A stretch of DNA of 64,000 nucleotides. Source: Microbaculum marinisediminis (GTDB lineage: Bacteria; Pseudomonadota; Alphaproteobacteria; Rhizobiales; Tepidamorphaceae). Below the pieces are notes generated by a model, which was given only the letters and a program-made list of their open reading frames with translations, did no database searches and had not been told where the DNA came from. Positions 1 to 9,463 of this stretch are shown piece after piece. The position numbers were made by a program, and so were the translations under genes. Numbering within the stretch: position 1 is the first letter of the stretch; each line of letters opens with the position of its first letter. The stretch is from assembly GCF_025397915.1 (NCBI RefSeq), contig NZ_JALIDZ010000010.1:124001-188000 (forward strand). Direction: 5' to 3'.

Positions 1-33
1 CAACGCAAATCGTCTCCGAAGCGCTGAGGACGC

Positions 34-1098
34 TCATTTCCCGCCGCTAGCGCCGTGTGGCTCCGTTCGCTCGCCGGCCATGACGGCGATCCGACGCGTC
101 GCCGAGGGCGTCTGCACGAAGGCCTGCCGGTAGCACTGGGAAAAATACGAACTCGACGTGAACCCGGTCGCAACCGCCACGTCGAGGATCGGAACGTTCG
201 TATGCAGAAGCAGATCCCGGGCCCGCTCCAGCCGCAGCCGCATGTAGTAGCGCGCCGGCGTCACCTGCAGATACCGCTGGAACAGCCGCTCGAGCTGGCG
301 GGCCGAAAGCCCGGTCCGGTAGGCAATGGTGGCGGTCGCCAGCGGCGCCTCGAGATGGCTCGTCATGATCTCGATCGCCATGCGCAGCTTGCCGGGCAGG
401 GGATGCAGGAAGGTCTGGTTCCCCAGCCGCTGTTCTTCGTCGGCCGGCCGGATGCGGTCATGCTGAAGCTGGTTCGCGATCGCCGCCGCGAGATCGGCGC
501 CGTGCTGGCGGGTGACGATCTGGAGGATCAGGTCGACGGAGGCGGCGCCGCCGGACGTCGTGTAGCGGTCGCGGTCGATCTCGTAGACCTTCGCGGTGCA
601 GTCGATACCAGGGAACATTTCCATGAACGCCGGACGGTTTTCCCAGTGCACCGTGCAGCGATAGCCGTCGAGAAGTCCGGCGCTGGCCAGGAGGAACGTC
701 CCGGTCGACAGGCCGCCGAGGGCGACGTTGGCCCGGGCCACACGCTGCAATGCGGCGTGATAGGCGCTCAGTGGATCCGGCAGCGGCACCAGACCGGCGC
801 AGATGAAGAACAGATCGGCGCGTTCGGCGACATCGAAACCGCCCTGGCACTCGATGCGGATGCCATTGGATGCCGTCACCGGCCCGCCGTTCAACGACAG
901 CAGTTGCCAGCGATAGACGTCGCGGCCAAGCAGTCGATTGGCGATGCGCATCGTGTCGATCGCGGCAACCTCGCTCATCAGCGAGAAGCGCTCGACCAAT
1001 CCGAAGGCGACGACGTATGGTTCGTTTTCTGGTGCCTGGCTCAAGGGCGCCTCACTCAGCGTCAAATACCCGATAGTGCCGCCGTCGCCGCGTTGCAA
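34..1098 (-). CDS. GlxA/GbdR-type transcriptional regulator (DJ-1/PfpI sensor + AraC HTH)
   Basis: Cytoplasmic DNA-binding regulator of 354 residues. About residues 28-200 form a DJ-1/PfpI-like (class I glutamine amidotransferase-like) domain, and about 240-335 an AraC/XylS double helix-turn-helix (ATAT-rich TGLSARQLERLF, then VAVATGFTSSSYFSQCYR). The elbow motif that usually reads CTG reads LSTGTFLL here, so the sensor domain lacks the usual cysteine and is probably a ligand-binding domain. It is transcribed away from soxBDAG, with 119 bases between them. Regulators of this family (GbdR in Pseudomonas) control betaine/sarcosine catabolism, so control of the sox operon is the natural inference. 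The ATG at 1098 is used; Met41 is an alternative start, but the sensor domain seems to begin before it. Confidence 0.88.
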   Translation of the reverse strand: MQRGDGGTIGYLTLSEAPLSQAPENEPYVVAFGLVERFSLMSEVAAIDTMRIANRLLGRDVYRWQLLSLNGGPVTASNGIRIECQGGFDVAERADLFFICAGLVPLPDPLSAYHAALQRVARANVALGGLSTGTFLLASAGLLDGYRCTVHWENRPAFMEMFPGIDCTAKVYEIDRDRYTTSGGAASVDLILQIVTRQHGADLAAAIANQLQHDRIRPADEEQRLGNQTFLHPLPGKLRMAIEIMTSHLEAPLATATIAYRTGLSARQLERLFQRYLQVTPARYYMRLRLERARDLLLHTNVPILDVAVATGFTSSSYFSQCYRQAFVQTPSATRRIAVMAGERTEPHGASGGK

Positions 1099-1217
1099 GC
1101 GACAGGCGTCGCGTTGACGTTGGCAGCCTGTCGGAATCGCGATGCCCGGGGAACCCGGTATCTGCCATCAATTCACAGTATGATTGACGGGCGCGTTACG
1201 CCTGACGGGAAGATCAC

Positions 1218-2480
1218 GTGGCCGAGTACTCCGTTTTCTCGCTGATCGCCAATGCCCTGACCGGCAACCGGTCGTGGAAGCCGGCATGGCGGGCGGCAAC
1301 ACCGAAGCCGCGCTACGACGTCATCATCGTGGGCGGCGGCGGCCACGGACTGGCGACCGCCTACTACCTGGCCAAGGAACACGGCATCACCGATGTCGCG
1401 GTCCTCGAAAAGGGCTATGTCGGCGGCGGCAATGTCGGGCGCAACACCACGATCGTCCGCTCCAACTATCTGCTGCCGGCCAATTCGCATTTCTACGAGT
1501 GGTCGATGAAGCTGTGGGAAGGGCTGTCCCACGACCTCAACTACAACGTCATGTTCTCCCAGCGCGGTGTCCTGAACCTGGCCCATTCGCCGGCACAAAT
1601 GGATGCCTACGCCCGGCGCGGCAACGCGATGCGGCTCGCCGGCATCGATGCGGAGCTTATGACCCGCGAGGACGTCGCCAGGTTCGTTCCCGATCTCGAT
1701 GTGTCGCCGGATGCCCGATTTCCGGTCCACGGCGGCCTGCTGCAGCCGCGCGGCGGCACGGCGCGTCATGATGCCGTCGCGTGGGGATTTGCCCGCGGTG
1801 CCGACCGGCGCGGTGTCGATATCATCGAGAATTGCGAGGTCATCGGATTCCTGCGCGACGGGACCGGCCGCATCACCGGCGTAGAGACGACACGCGGTGA
1901 GATAGGCGCCGGCAAGGTCGGCGTCGCGGTCGCCGGCTCGACCAGCCAGGTCCTGAGCCTGGCCGGCATCCAGCACCTGCCGATCGAAAGTCACGTCCTG
2001 CAGGCGTTCGTCTCCGAGCCGCTGAAACCGCTGCTCGATACCGTCGTCACATTCGGCGCCGGTCACCTCTACATCTCACAGTCCGACAAGGGCGGCCTTG
2101 TCTTCGGCGGCGATATCGACGGCTACAACTCCTATGCCCAGCGCGGCAATCTTCCCATCGTCGAGGATGTTGCCAGTCTGCTGCTGACCATGTTCCCGTC
2201 CTATGGCCGGTTGCGGCTTCTGAGAAGCTGGGGCGGCATCATGGACATGTCGATGGATGGCAGCCCAATCATCACCACCGGGCCGCTGCCGGGCATGTAT
2301 CTCAATTCCGGCTGGTGCTACGGCGGCTTCAAGGCGACACCGGCCTCGGGCTGGTGTTTCGCCTGGACGATCGCCAGGGACGCCCCGCACGACCTCAATG
2401 CCGCCTTCACGCTGGACCGGTTTCACAGTGGCGCGGTCATCGACGAGCGCGGTGCCGGGCCCGTGCCGTGGCATCACTGA
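1218..2480 (+). CDS. soxB: Sarcosine oxidase, beta subunit
   Basis: Flavin-binding subunit of heterotetrameric sarcosine oxidase, which oxidatively demethylates sarcosine to glycine, passing one-carbon units to tetrahydrofolate and making hydrogen peroxide. The 420-residue length is normal for the family. An FAD-type Rossmann motif (DVIIVGGGGHGLATAYYL) lies at about residues 34-51. His184, in ARHDAVAWG, is where the covalent FMN histidine is expected from characterised enzymes (inference). The start is a GTG at 1218 with GGGAAG about six bases upstream. A TATGAT at 1179-1184 could be the -10 box. First gene of soxBDAG; the D subunit follows after 14 bases. This is the sarcosine enzyme, not the sulfur-oxidation Sox system. 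Confidence 0.96.
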   Translation: MAEYSVFSLIANALTGNRSWKPAWRAATPKPRYDVIIVGGGGHGLATAYYLAKEHGITDVAVLEKGYVGGGNVGRNTTIVRSNYLLPANSHFYEWSMKLWEGLSHDLNYNVMFSQRGVLNLAHSPAQMDAYARRGNAMRLAGIDAELMTREDVARFVPDLDVSPDARFPVHGGLLQPRGGTARHDAVAWGFARGADRRGVDIIENCEVIGFLRDGTGRITGVETTRGEIGAGKVGVAVAGSTSQVLSLAGIQHLPIESHVLQAFVSEPLKPLLDTVVTFGAGHLYISQSDKGGLVFGGDIDGYNSYAQRGNLPIVEDVASLLLTMFPSYGRLRLLRSWGGIMDMSMDGSPIITTGPLPGMYLNSGWCYGGFKATPASGWCFAWTIARDAPHDLNAAFTLDRFHSGAVIDERGAGPVPWHH

Positions 2481-2494
2481 GGGGCTGAGAGACG

Positions 2495-2767
2495 ATGCGC
2501 ATCACCTGTCCGGTTTGCGGCGAACGCAGCGTGGCGGAGTTCGCCTACGAGGGCGATGCGACGCTCCCGCGTCCGGCCCTCGACGCCTCCGCCGAAGACT
2601 GGTGCGTCGCTGTCTATGAACGCGAGAACCCGCGCGGGCCACACGCCGAATACTGGCAGCACGCCCAGGGCTGCCGCTCCTGGCTCAAGGTCGAGCGCGA
2701 TACGCTGACCCACGCGATCCTCGGCGTGACGCTGCTCGGCCGGTTTTCCGGCAGGACGGGCGAATGA
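2495..2767 (+). CDS. soxD: Sarcosine oxidase, delta subunit
   Basis: Small (90-residue) delta subunit that binds zinc and packs against the alpha subunit. The family's zinc ligands are visible: CPVCG at residues 5-9, then histidine and cysteine in HAEYWQHAQGCRSW at about 49-62. Its stop codon overlaps the start of soxA by four bases (ATGA), so the two are translationally coupled. Confidence 0.95.
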   Translation: MRITCPVCGERSVAEFAYEGDATLPRPALDASAEDWCVAVYERENPRGPHAEYWQHAQGCRSWLKVERDTLTHAILGVTLLGRFSGRTGE

Positions 2768-5763
2768 GCGGCTACCGGCTTCCATCCGGTGGCGCGCTGA
2801 TCGACCGCGACCGGCCGCTGGCCTTCACCTTCGACGGCAGGGTGATGCGCGGCCTGGACGGCGATACCGTCGCTTCGGCATTGATCGCGTCCGGGACGCG
2901 CGTCGTCGGTCGCAGCTTCAAGTATCACCGCCCGCGCGGCATCGTCTCCTGCGGCGTCGAGGAACCGAACGCGCTGCTGACAATCGGGCAGGGCGCGCGT
3001 GCCGAGCCGAACGTGCGCGCGACCGTCGCCGAGCTGTACGACGGCCTGGTCGCCACCAGCCAGAACAGGTGGCCGGGCCTAGCGTTCGACGTGCTCGCGC
3101 TCAACGGTCTGCTGTCGCCCATCTTCACCGCAGGCTTCTACTATAAGACCTTCATGGGGCCGACGCGCGGGGCGTGGCGCTTCTACGAGCATTTCATCCG
3201 CCGCGCCGCAGGCATGGGAAAGGCGAGCCGTAAGCCCGATCCGGACCGCTACGAGAAGTCCCATCTGTTCTGCGACGTGCTGGTGGTCGGCGGCGGCGCG
3301 GCGGGACTCTCCGCCGCGCTCGCTGTGGCAGGGTCCGGGGCCCGTGTCGTGCTCGCCGACGAAGGGACCGAGCCCGGCGGCTGGTTGTTCGCCGAGACGG
3401 CGAGGATCAACGGATTGCCGGCTGGCCAGTGGGCCAGGGCGACGGTGACGGCGCTCGCCGCCTTTCCCAACGTTCGGGTGATGCCGCGCACCACCGTCTA
3501 CGGCTACTACGACCAGAACCAGCTTGGCGCCGTCGAGCGCGTGACGGACCATATGGCGAGCAGGCCCGCGCACCTGCCGCGTCATCGCCACTGGACGATC
3601 CGCGCGGCGCAGGTCGTTCTCGCGACCGGCGCGTTCGAGCAACCGGTCCTCGTCGACGGGAATGATGTCCCCGGCGTCATGCTCGCCGGCGCAGTCGGGC
3701 GCTACGCCCATGCCTATGGAGTAGGCGCGGGCCGAAGCGTCGTCTTCTTCGGTGGCCATGACGGCATCTGGGAAACCGCGCTGGCGGCGGCGGAAGCAGG
3801 CGTGGGTGTCGCCGCGATCGTCGATCCGCGCGACAACGCGCCCGCCGATCTTGCATCGCAGGCCGAGAAATCCGGGATTGCGGCGCGAACCGGGGCCGCC
3901 GTCGTCCGCGTCGCCGGTTCCAGAGGCGTATCCCGCGTCGAGATCGCAGCCGTCGACGGCGAGGGCCGCATCGCCGGCAAGGTCGAAACGCTGCCCGCGG
4001 ATGTCTGCGCGACGAGTGCCGGCTGGATGCCGGCCGTCCATTTGCACAGCCAGGCGGGATCGCGGCCGGTCTACGACGAGGGGCGGGACATCTTCCTGCC
4101 CGGCGAGCCGCGCGAGCGCTGGCGCTCGGCCGGCGCCTGCCAAGGTGTTTTCAGCCTCGCCGCCTGTCTCCAGGACGGTGCCAAGGCCGGACGCGACGCC
4201 GCCATCGCGGCGGGTTTCGACGTGGAGGCGGACGCACCTGCCGAAACAGAGCCTCCGCGAAAGGACAGCGCCCCGCTTTCCTTGCGTGTCGTGGAAAGCC
4301 CGCGCGGCATCAAGGCCAAGATCTTTGTCGACCAGCAGCATGACGTGACCGCCTCGGACGTCAGGCTCGCGCACCGGGAGGGCTACCGCTCGGTCGAGCA
4401 CCTGAAACGCTACACGACGCTCGGCATGGCGACGGACCAGGGCAAGACCTCCAACGTCGCCGGGCTGGCGATGATGGCGGCATTGCGCGGCGAGGCGATC
4501 GGCGCCGTCGGCACCACGACCTTTCGCCCGCCTTACACGCCTGTCAGCCTCGGCGCGCTCGGCGGCCGCGAAGCCGGGCACCATATCCGCCCGGTGCGCA
4601 AGACGCCAATGCACGACTGGCACCTGGCGAATGGCGCAACGATGATCCCGGCCGGCATGTGGCTTCGTCCACGCGCCTACTTTCGACCCGGCGAAACCCT
4701 GGAGCAGGCCTATGTCCGCGAGGCCCGCGCCGTGCGCGACAGCGTCGGCATCGCCGACGTGTCGACGCTCGGCAAGATCGACGTGCAGGGCCCCGACGCC
4801 GCCGAGTTCCTGGACCGCGTCTACACGAACACGTTTTCCACGCTGGCTGTCAGCAAGGCACGCTATGGGCTGATGCTGCGCGACGACGGCATCCTGTTCG
4901 ATGACGGCACGAGCTGGCGGCTTTCAGACTCCCGGTTCCTGATGACCACCACGACGGCGAATGCCGGCGCGGTCATGCAGAAACTCGAGTTCCTGCTCGC
5001 AGCCGTGTGGCCCGCGTTGAAAGTGAACCTCACGTCTGTGACCGACGTCTGGGCAAGTGTCGCCCTGTCGGGGCCGAACGCACGGGCGGTGCTGTCGCGT
5101 ATCGTTTCGGACGCCGACACATCCGACGAGGGTCTGCCTCATCTCGGCGTCCGCAAGGCCACGATACTCGGCTGGCCGGGTATGGTCGCGCGGCTGTCCT
5201 TCTCCGGCGAGCTCGCCTACGAGGTCTATGTCCCGGCCCGTTTCGGAACGGCGCTGTGGGAAGCCCTGCTTCAGGCCGGCAAGGATTTCGGGATCACGCC
5301 CTATGGCCTGGAAGCGCTGGGCACGTTGCGCATCGAGAAAGGCCACGTCGCCGGTTCCGAGATAGATGGCCGCACGACCGCCGCCGACCTGGGCCTGTCG
5401 GGTATGCTGTCGAAGAAGAAGGACTTCATCGGCAAGGCGATGGCGAACCGGCCCGGTCTCCTCGGCGATGGGCGTCGGGTTCTCGTCGGCCTCGTGTCGC
5501 CCAACCGGCAGAGCATTCCGAACGGCGCGCAGATTGTCCGTGGCTCCCGGCCGAACGAGCCGGAACGCAGCCTCGGCCACGTGACCGCCAATGCCTACAG
5601 CCCCGCGCTGGAGCAGTATATCGCGCTGGCACTGGTCGAGAACGGCCGGGAAATGTTGGGTGCGACCCTTTACGCGGCCGACCCCGTTCGCGGCCGCCAT
5701 CTGCCGGTAGAGGTCCGCGATCCGCGGTTTTACGACCCGGACGGGAGCAGGATGCATGTCTGA
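2764..5763 (+). CDS. soxA: Sarcosine oxidase, alpha subunit
   Basis: Alpha subunit of 999 residues. The N-terminal ~100 residues resemble the ferredoxin-like segment of the family (GRSFKYHRPRG). A nucleotide-binding oxidoreductase domain starts at about residue 170 (VVGGGAAGLSAALAVAG). The last ~390 residues, from about 610, form a glycine-cleavage T-protein (GcvT)-like folate-binding domain, with LGTLRIEKGH near the end. This domain receives the methyl-derived one-carbon unit on tetrahydrofolate. Order, length and overlaps with soxD (4 bases) and soxG (8 bases) are typical. No truncation or frameshift is seen. Confidence 0.97.
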   Translation: MSGYRLPSGGALIDRDRPLAFTFDGRVMRGLDGDTVASALIASGTRVVGRSFKYHRPRGIVSCGVEEPNALLTIGQGARAEPNVRATVAELYDGLVATSQNRWPGLAFDVLALNGLLSPIFTAGFYYKTFMGPTRGAWRFYEHFIRRAAGMGKASRKPDPDRYEKSHLFCDVLVVGGGAAGLSAALAVAGSGARVVLADEGTEPGGWLFAETARINGLPAGQWARATVTALAAFPNVRVMPRTTVYGYYDQNQLGAVERVTDHMASRPAHLPRHRHWTIRAAQVVLATGAFEQPVLVDGNDVPGVMLAGAVGRYAHAYGVGAGRSVVFFGGHDGIWETALAAAEAGVGVAAIVDPRDNAPADLASQAEKSGIAARTGAAVVRVAGSRGVSRVEIAAVDGEGRIAGKVETLPADVCATSAGWMPAVHLHSQAGSRPVYDEGRDIFLPGEPRERWRSAGACQGVFSLAACLQDGAKAGRDAAIAAGFDVEADAPAETEPPRKDSAPLSLRVVESPRGIKAKIFVDQQHDVTASDVRLAHREGYRSVEHLKRYTTLGMATDQGKTSNVAGLAMMAALRGEAIGAVGTTTFRPPYTPVSLGALGGREAGHHIRPVRKTPMHDWHLANGATMIPAGMWLRPRAYFRPGETLEQAYVREARAVRDSVGIADVSTLGKIDVQGPDAAEFLDRVYTNTFSTLAVSKARYGLMLRDDGILFDDGTSWRLSDSRFLMTTTTANAGAVMQKLEFLLAAVWPALKVNLTSVTDVWASVALSGPNARAVLSRIVSDADTSDEGLPHLGVRKATILGWPGMVARLSFSGELAYEVYVPARFGTALWEALLQAGKDFGITPYGLEALGTLRIEKGHVAGSEIDGRTTAADLGLSGMLSKKKDFIGKAMANRPGLLGDGRRVLVGLVSPNRQSIPNGAQIVRGSRPNEPERSLGHVTANAYSPALEQYIALALVENGREMLGATLYAADPVRGRHLPVEVRDPRFYDPDGSRMHV

Positions 5764-6331
5764 GCGCTTCCCGCTTGCTTCGCTCGCCGTTCCCGGCACG
5801 GGAAGTCCGGTTGACGGCACCGCCGCAATCACGCTGTCCGAGCGCAGACCGGGCACCATCGCGGATATCGCGATCTGGGACGAAGCAACGGACATTGCCG
5901 CCACATTGGGCATTTTTGCAATTCCCGCACCTGGCGGCGTGGTCGCCGGTCCCGGCCTTGTCTGCCTCTCGACCGCGCCCGGTCGTATGACCGCGATCGC
6001 TCAGGCCGCTGGTCTCGCTGACCGCCTGGAGGCGGGGATTCCCCTCGACGACGGTACGGTCGTGGACCAGACCCACGGGCGCGCCGGCTTGCGCATTTCC
6101 GGCGATCCGGCCGCAACGCTGATCCAGAAAGGCGTCTCGTTCGATATTTCCCGGTTCGCGCCGATGTCGGCAACGAATGCCGGCATCCACCATATGGGCG
6201 CCACCATCATCCGCCTCGCTGACGATACATTCGACGTGTTCGCCACGACGAGCCTGGCGAATTCACTATGGGACTGGGTCACGGACGCCGCCGTCGAATA
6301 CGGCTGGAGGGTAGGGGTGTCGGTCCCATAG
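5756..6331 (+). CDS. soxG: Sarcosine oxidase, gamma subunit
   Basis: Gamma subunit, 191 residues, with a GcvT-related fold as in characterised heterotetrameric enzymes. It contributes structurally rather than by binding a cofactor. Recognisable by position and by the segment around residues 100-170 (RAGLRISGDPAATLIQKG, then MGATIIRLADDTFDVF), which is the conserved core. It overlaps the soxA end by eight bases and is the last gene of the operon. None of the usual neighbours (glyA, folate genes) follow it here. Confidence 0.93.
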   Translation: MSERFPLASLAVPGTGSPVDGTAAITLSERRPGTIADIAIWDEATDIAATLGIFAIPAPGGVVAGPGLVCLSTAPGRMTAIAQAAGLADRLEAGIPLDDGTVVDQTHGRAGLRISGDPAATLIQKGVSFDISRFAPMSATNAGIHHMGATIIRLADDTFDVFATTSLANSLWDWVTDAAVEYGWRVGVSVP

Positions 6332-6515
6332 ACGCGCCCGTTTGAGCAGGCACTCGCAATTGCCATAAGGCGTCAATGCCTAGGGATTGGCCAATTGCAT
6401 CTTACGTCGCGCGAGTCGCTGTTGTAGTTGTACAAACAAGCGCCACGATTCCTAAGATAGGCGCCCTGGTATTTGATTTATTCGCATTTTTACGAGGCGC
6501 GGGAGGTCTGATCCG

Positions 6516-8942
6516 ATGGTCACGCTTGGCAAGGTAAGCCGGTTGTTCCTTGGCAGATTGGTGCCCGCGGCGATTTTTTTCGCTTTCCTGCTCGCCACAC
6601 CGGCTCTCGTGTCCGCCCAGGACGCCGCCAACACTGACGCGAACGCCAGTCAGACAGTGGCCGACGAGCTCGCGCCGCTCTCGGTCAACGAACGGCAAGC
6701 CCTGGTCGGTCGCCTGACGGATGCACAGGTGAGGGATCTGCTTCTCTACTATCTCAAGGTTTCAGCCCCGGCCGGCGCGGACGAGGGGCAGACAACGGCC
6801 GTACTTTCGGTCGCCGCCCTCAAGTCAAATATCACCCGTCTTCGCGACAACCTGGCGGCCGTGCTTTCCCGGTTCGACGACCTGGTCGACCAATATGTCG
6901 GCCATATGGAGCAGAAGCTGGGGATTACGGTAGGCGCCGGCGGCGTGTGGTTCGTTATCCGGTTCCTCGTATTCTTTGTCGCGGTCGGCGCCGCCGTCGA
7001 GTACGCCTATCGGTTCGTTACCCGCAAGATGGTGGAGCGCTACGAGGCAGCACCTGCCGACACTGAACGGCAAAAGCTGACTCACGCGGGTGGACAGCTC
7101 CTCCATGGTCTCGGCGCGATCGTCGCGTTCGCGGTCGGCTACGTCGGCATATTCTTCACGGTCTGGGACGGGGATCTGGTCCGCCGCGACTTCGTCGTCG
7201 TGGTCCTGCTGGCAATCCTCATCACCCGCATTTCGGTCGCGATCGTCCGGTTCATCTTCCTGCCCAAGCATCCAGGCTGGCGCATCATGCCGGTCGACGA
7301 CGAGGCCGCCGCCCATTTTGTTCGCGGCACGCGCCGGCAGCTGACGCTGGGCACGACCCTTCTGTTGCTCGCGACACTCGGCCTGATGTGGGAGGTGGAT
7401 CACGACGTCTGGCGGCTTTGGGCACTCCTCAGTGCGATCATCTTCACCGCCTCGGTGTGCGTGTTCATAACCCGGTATCGCAATCACCTCTTGCGCGCCG
7501 TCGAAACCGCGATCAAGGACGGATCGGTACCGCGCTGGGCCGAGGATGCCGCCGGATGGAGCTGGTTCACCTTGGCCCTCAGCTACGTGATCGTGGCATT
7601 CCTGATCGGGATCTATGACCTGCTTCTGGGGATCGGCTTCGATCCGGTCGACGCCGCAATCGGTTTCTTCATCCTGTTCGTGCTCAATCCGTACGTCACC
7701 GCCGTGGCGACAGGCATTTTGGCACCTGACACGCCGGTATCCGTGAAGGCGAAGCCGGTTGTCTACGTCACCGATCCGGATGACGGAGAGCGGGTGAAGA
7801 CGTCGATCGACGCGCAGCCGGCCGAGGCGCCGGGAGACGCCGACGAGGCGATAGAGGCTGCCGTCGAGTCCTCGCCCGCCGTCATGCACGACCGGCGCGT
7901 GCTCAAACGGGTGATTTCGATCACCGTCCTGATCCTGTCGCTTGCCGCCTTCGCCATGGTGATCGGCGTAAACGTCTTCTCGAAGACGCAGGAATATCCG
8001 ATCGCCCAGTTCGTGCTGCGCGTCCTCCTGAACGTCGGCATCATCGCTCTGCTCGGCTACATCGGCTGGTCGTTCGTGGCGAGCTGGATCGACCGCAAGC
8101 TGGCCGAGGAACGGGTCAAGTCGCCGGAGCCCGAAGAGCACGGCGAAGGGCCGATGATGTCGAGCGGGACGCGACTGCAGACGATCCTGCCGATCGTCCG
8201 CAAGTTCGTTCAGATCTCGATCGCGGTCATGGCCGTCATGGTGATCCTGGCGTCGATGGGCGTGAACATCGCGCCGTTGATCGCGGGGGCGGGCGTCATC
8301 GGGCTTGCCGTGGGTTTCGGCGCCCAGACCCTGGTCAAGGATCTGATCTCCGGCCTGTTCTTCCTGATGGACGACGCCTTCCGCATCGGCGAGTACATCG
8401 AATGCGGCGACGTGGCCGGAACGGTCGAGAAGTTCAATGCCCGCTCGCTTGTGCTGCGTGGCTATCTCGGGGCGGTCTACACGGTGCCCTACGGCGATCT
8501 CGGCAAGGTCACCAACTACAGCCGCGACTGGGTGATCATGAAGCTGCGTTTCCGCGTGCCCTACGACACCGACATCGACCTGGTCCGCAAGATCTTCAAG
8601 AAGATCGGCCAGGAGATGCTCGAGGATCCGGAACTCGGCCCGAACTTCATCCAGCCCTTCAAGTCGCAGGGTGTCATCAAGATGGACGACTCCGCCTTCA
8701 TCGTTTCCGGCAAGTTCATGACCAAGCCCAACAAGCAGTGGGGCGTGCGCAAGGCCGTGTACGAGCAGGTGCAGCAGAAGTTCAAGGAATTCGGGATCAA
8801 GTTCGCGCCGAAGCGCGTCATCGTCGACGTCCCGCAGGCCGAAGACTTGGAAGAGCACGAAGACGACAGGCAGCAGGCGGAAGACGCAAAGCCGGCTGCC
8901 CCGACGGCCGCCGCCGCGGCGGCGGTTGCCGCGGAGAGCTAG
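6516..8942 (+). CDS. Large mechanosensitive ion channel, MscS family
   Basis: Inner-membrane channel of 808 residues, expected to open under hypo-osmotic membrane tension. A signal sequence (FFAFLLATPALVSAQ) precedes a periplasmic region of about 100 residues. Several membrane helices follow, then a charged cytoplasmic-looking linker at about 405-460. The MscS core begins at about 570: the pore helix GVIGLAVGFGAQTLVKDLIS is clear, followed by the beta domain (VPYGDLGKVTNYSRDW) and alpha/beta domain. The acidic, alanine-rich tail after about 770 has no recognised domain. GGGAGG about nine bases upstream of the ATG supports the start. Far longer than E. coli MscS (286 aa), more like the YbiO/MscM class. 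It stands alone between the sox operon and a convergent small gene. Confidence 0.9.
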   Translation: MVTLGKVSRLFLGRLVPAAIFFAFLLATPALVSAQDAANTDANASQTVADELAPLSVNERQALVGRLTDAQVRDLLLYYLKVSAPAGADEGQTTAVLSVAALKSNITRLRDNLAAVLSRFDDLVDQYVGHMEQKLGITVGAGGVWFVIRFLVFFVAVGAAVEYAYRFVTRKMVERYEAAPADTERQKLTHAGGQLLHGLGAIVAFAVGYVGIFFTVWDGDLVRRDFVVVVLLAILITRISVAIVRFIFLPKHPGWRIMPVDDEAAAHFVRGTRRQLTLGTTLLLLATLGLMWEVDHDVWRLWALLSAIIFTASVCVFITRYRNHLLRAVETAIKDGSVPRWAEDAAGWSWFTLALSYVIVAFLIGIYDLLLGIGFDPVDAAIGFFILFVLNPYVTAVATGILAPDTPVSVKAKPVVYVTDPDDGERVKTSIDAQPAEAPGDADEAIEAAVESSPAVMHDRRVLKRVISITVLILSLAAFAMVIGVNVFSKTQEYPIAQFVLRVLLNVGIIALLGYIGWSFVASWIDRKLAEERVKSPEPEEHGEGPMMSSGTRLQTILPIVRKFVQISIAVMAVMVILASMGVNIAPLIAGAGVIGLAVGFGAQTLVKDLISGLFFLMDDAFRIGEYIECGDVAGTVEKFNARSLVLRGYLGAVYTVPYGDLGKVTNYSRDWVIMKLRFRVPYDTDIDLVRKIFKKIGQEMLEDPELGPNFIQPFKSQGVIKMDDSAFIVSGKFMTKPNKQWGVRKAVYEQVQQKFKEFGIKFAPKRVIVDVPQAEDLEEHEDDRQQAEDAKPAAPTAAAAAAVAAES

Positions 8943-8978
8943 ACCATGGGCTTATAGGCGCGGGCGGTCGATCCCCGA

Positions 8979-9329
8979 TCACCCGCGTCGCAGCAACATG
9001 GGTAGCGCCAGAATGATTAGCCCGGTGGTCATGATCATCACGCCCAGGCCCTCGCGAGCCGTCTCCTCGACCCACCAGACCTTCATGTTCCAGAAGCCCG
9101 GCATGGCCGGCCAGTAGTAGAGCGTGCCGGCGACGGCCAGGGCGACGCAGACGAGCAGGGCCGCCCGGCCGATCCCCTGATGCACGATCGCCGGGCGCCA
9201 GGCGGCCAGCCCCGCCAGGATCGCCGGTACACCGTAGATCAGCATCCACAGGGAGCCGTCCGGGTCGTTGTACTGAACGCCCACGAACAAGAGCATGAGC
9301 GTACAGATGATGCCGTAGACGATCCGCAT
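8979..9329 (-). CDS. Small four-helix membrane protein, transmembrane 220 family
   Basis: Membrane protein of 116 residues with about four hydrophobic segments (residues 2-18, 27-45, 54-72 and 94-112). The motif VGVQYNDPDGSLWMLIYG near the N-terminus is characteristic of the TMEM220 family, whose function is unknown. The start ATG at 9329 has a GGGGAGG-type ribosome site just upstream. It is divergent from eboD (134 bases between the starts) and convergent with the MscS-type channel. No functional link to either neighbour can be read from the sequence. Confidence 0.82.
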   Translation of the reverse strand: MRIVYGIICTLMLLFVGVQYNDPDGSLWMLIYGVPAILAGLAAWRPAIVHQGIGRAALLVCVALAVAGTLYYWPAMPGFWNMKVWWVEETAREGLGVMIMTTGLIILALPMLLRRG

Positions 9330-9463
9330 GGAATTCCTCCCCTTTCGGCCAATCAGTTACGCCGACGACGACCATTGAGCCGTTATTTGATCTGGCATAA
9401 CGTATTCATAACCGGGCGCGAAGGCCACAAAGAACAAGGGCGGCAAGTAGGGAGAGACGGCGT

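Noticed and set aside
1218-6331. Reading the sox genes as the thiosulfate-oxidising Sox system
   Set aside because: Protein sequences are sarcosine oxidase subunits; shared gene symbols only.
6825-8858. Long minus-strand open frame across the MscS-type gene
   Set aside because: Arg/His/Asp-rich shadow of a clear mechanosensitive channel on the plus strand.
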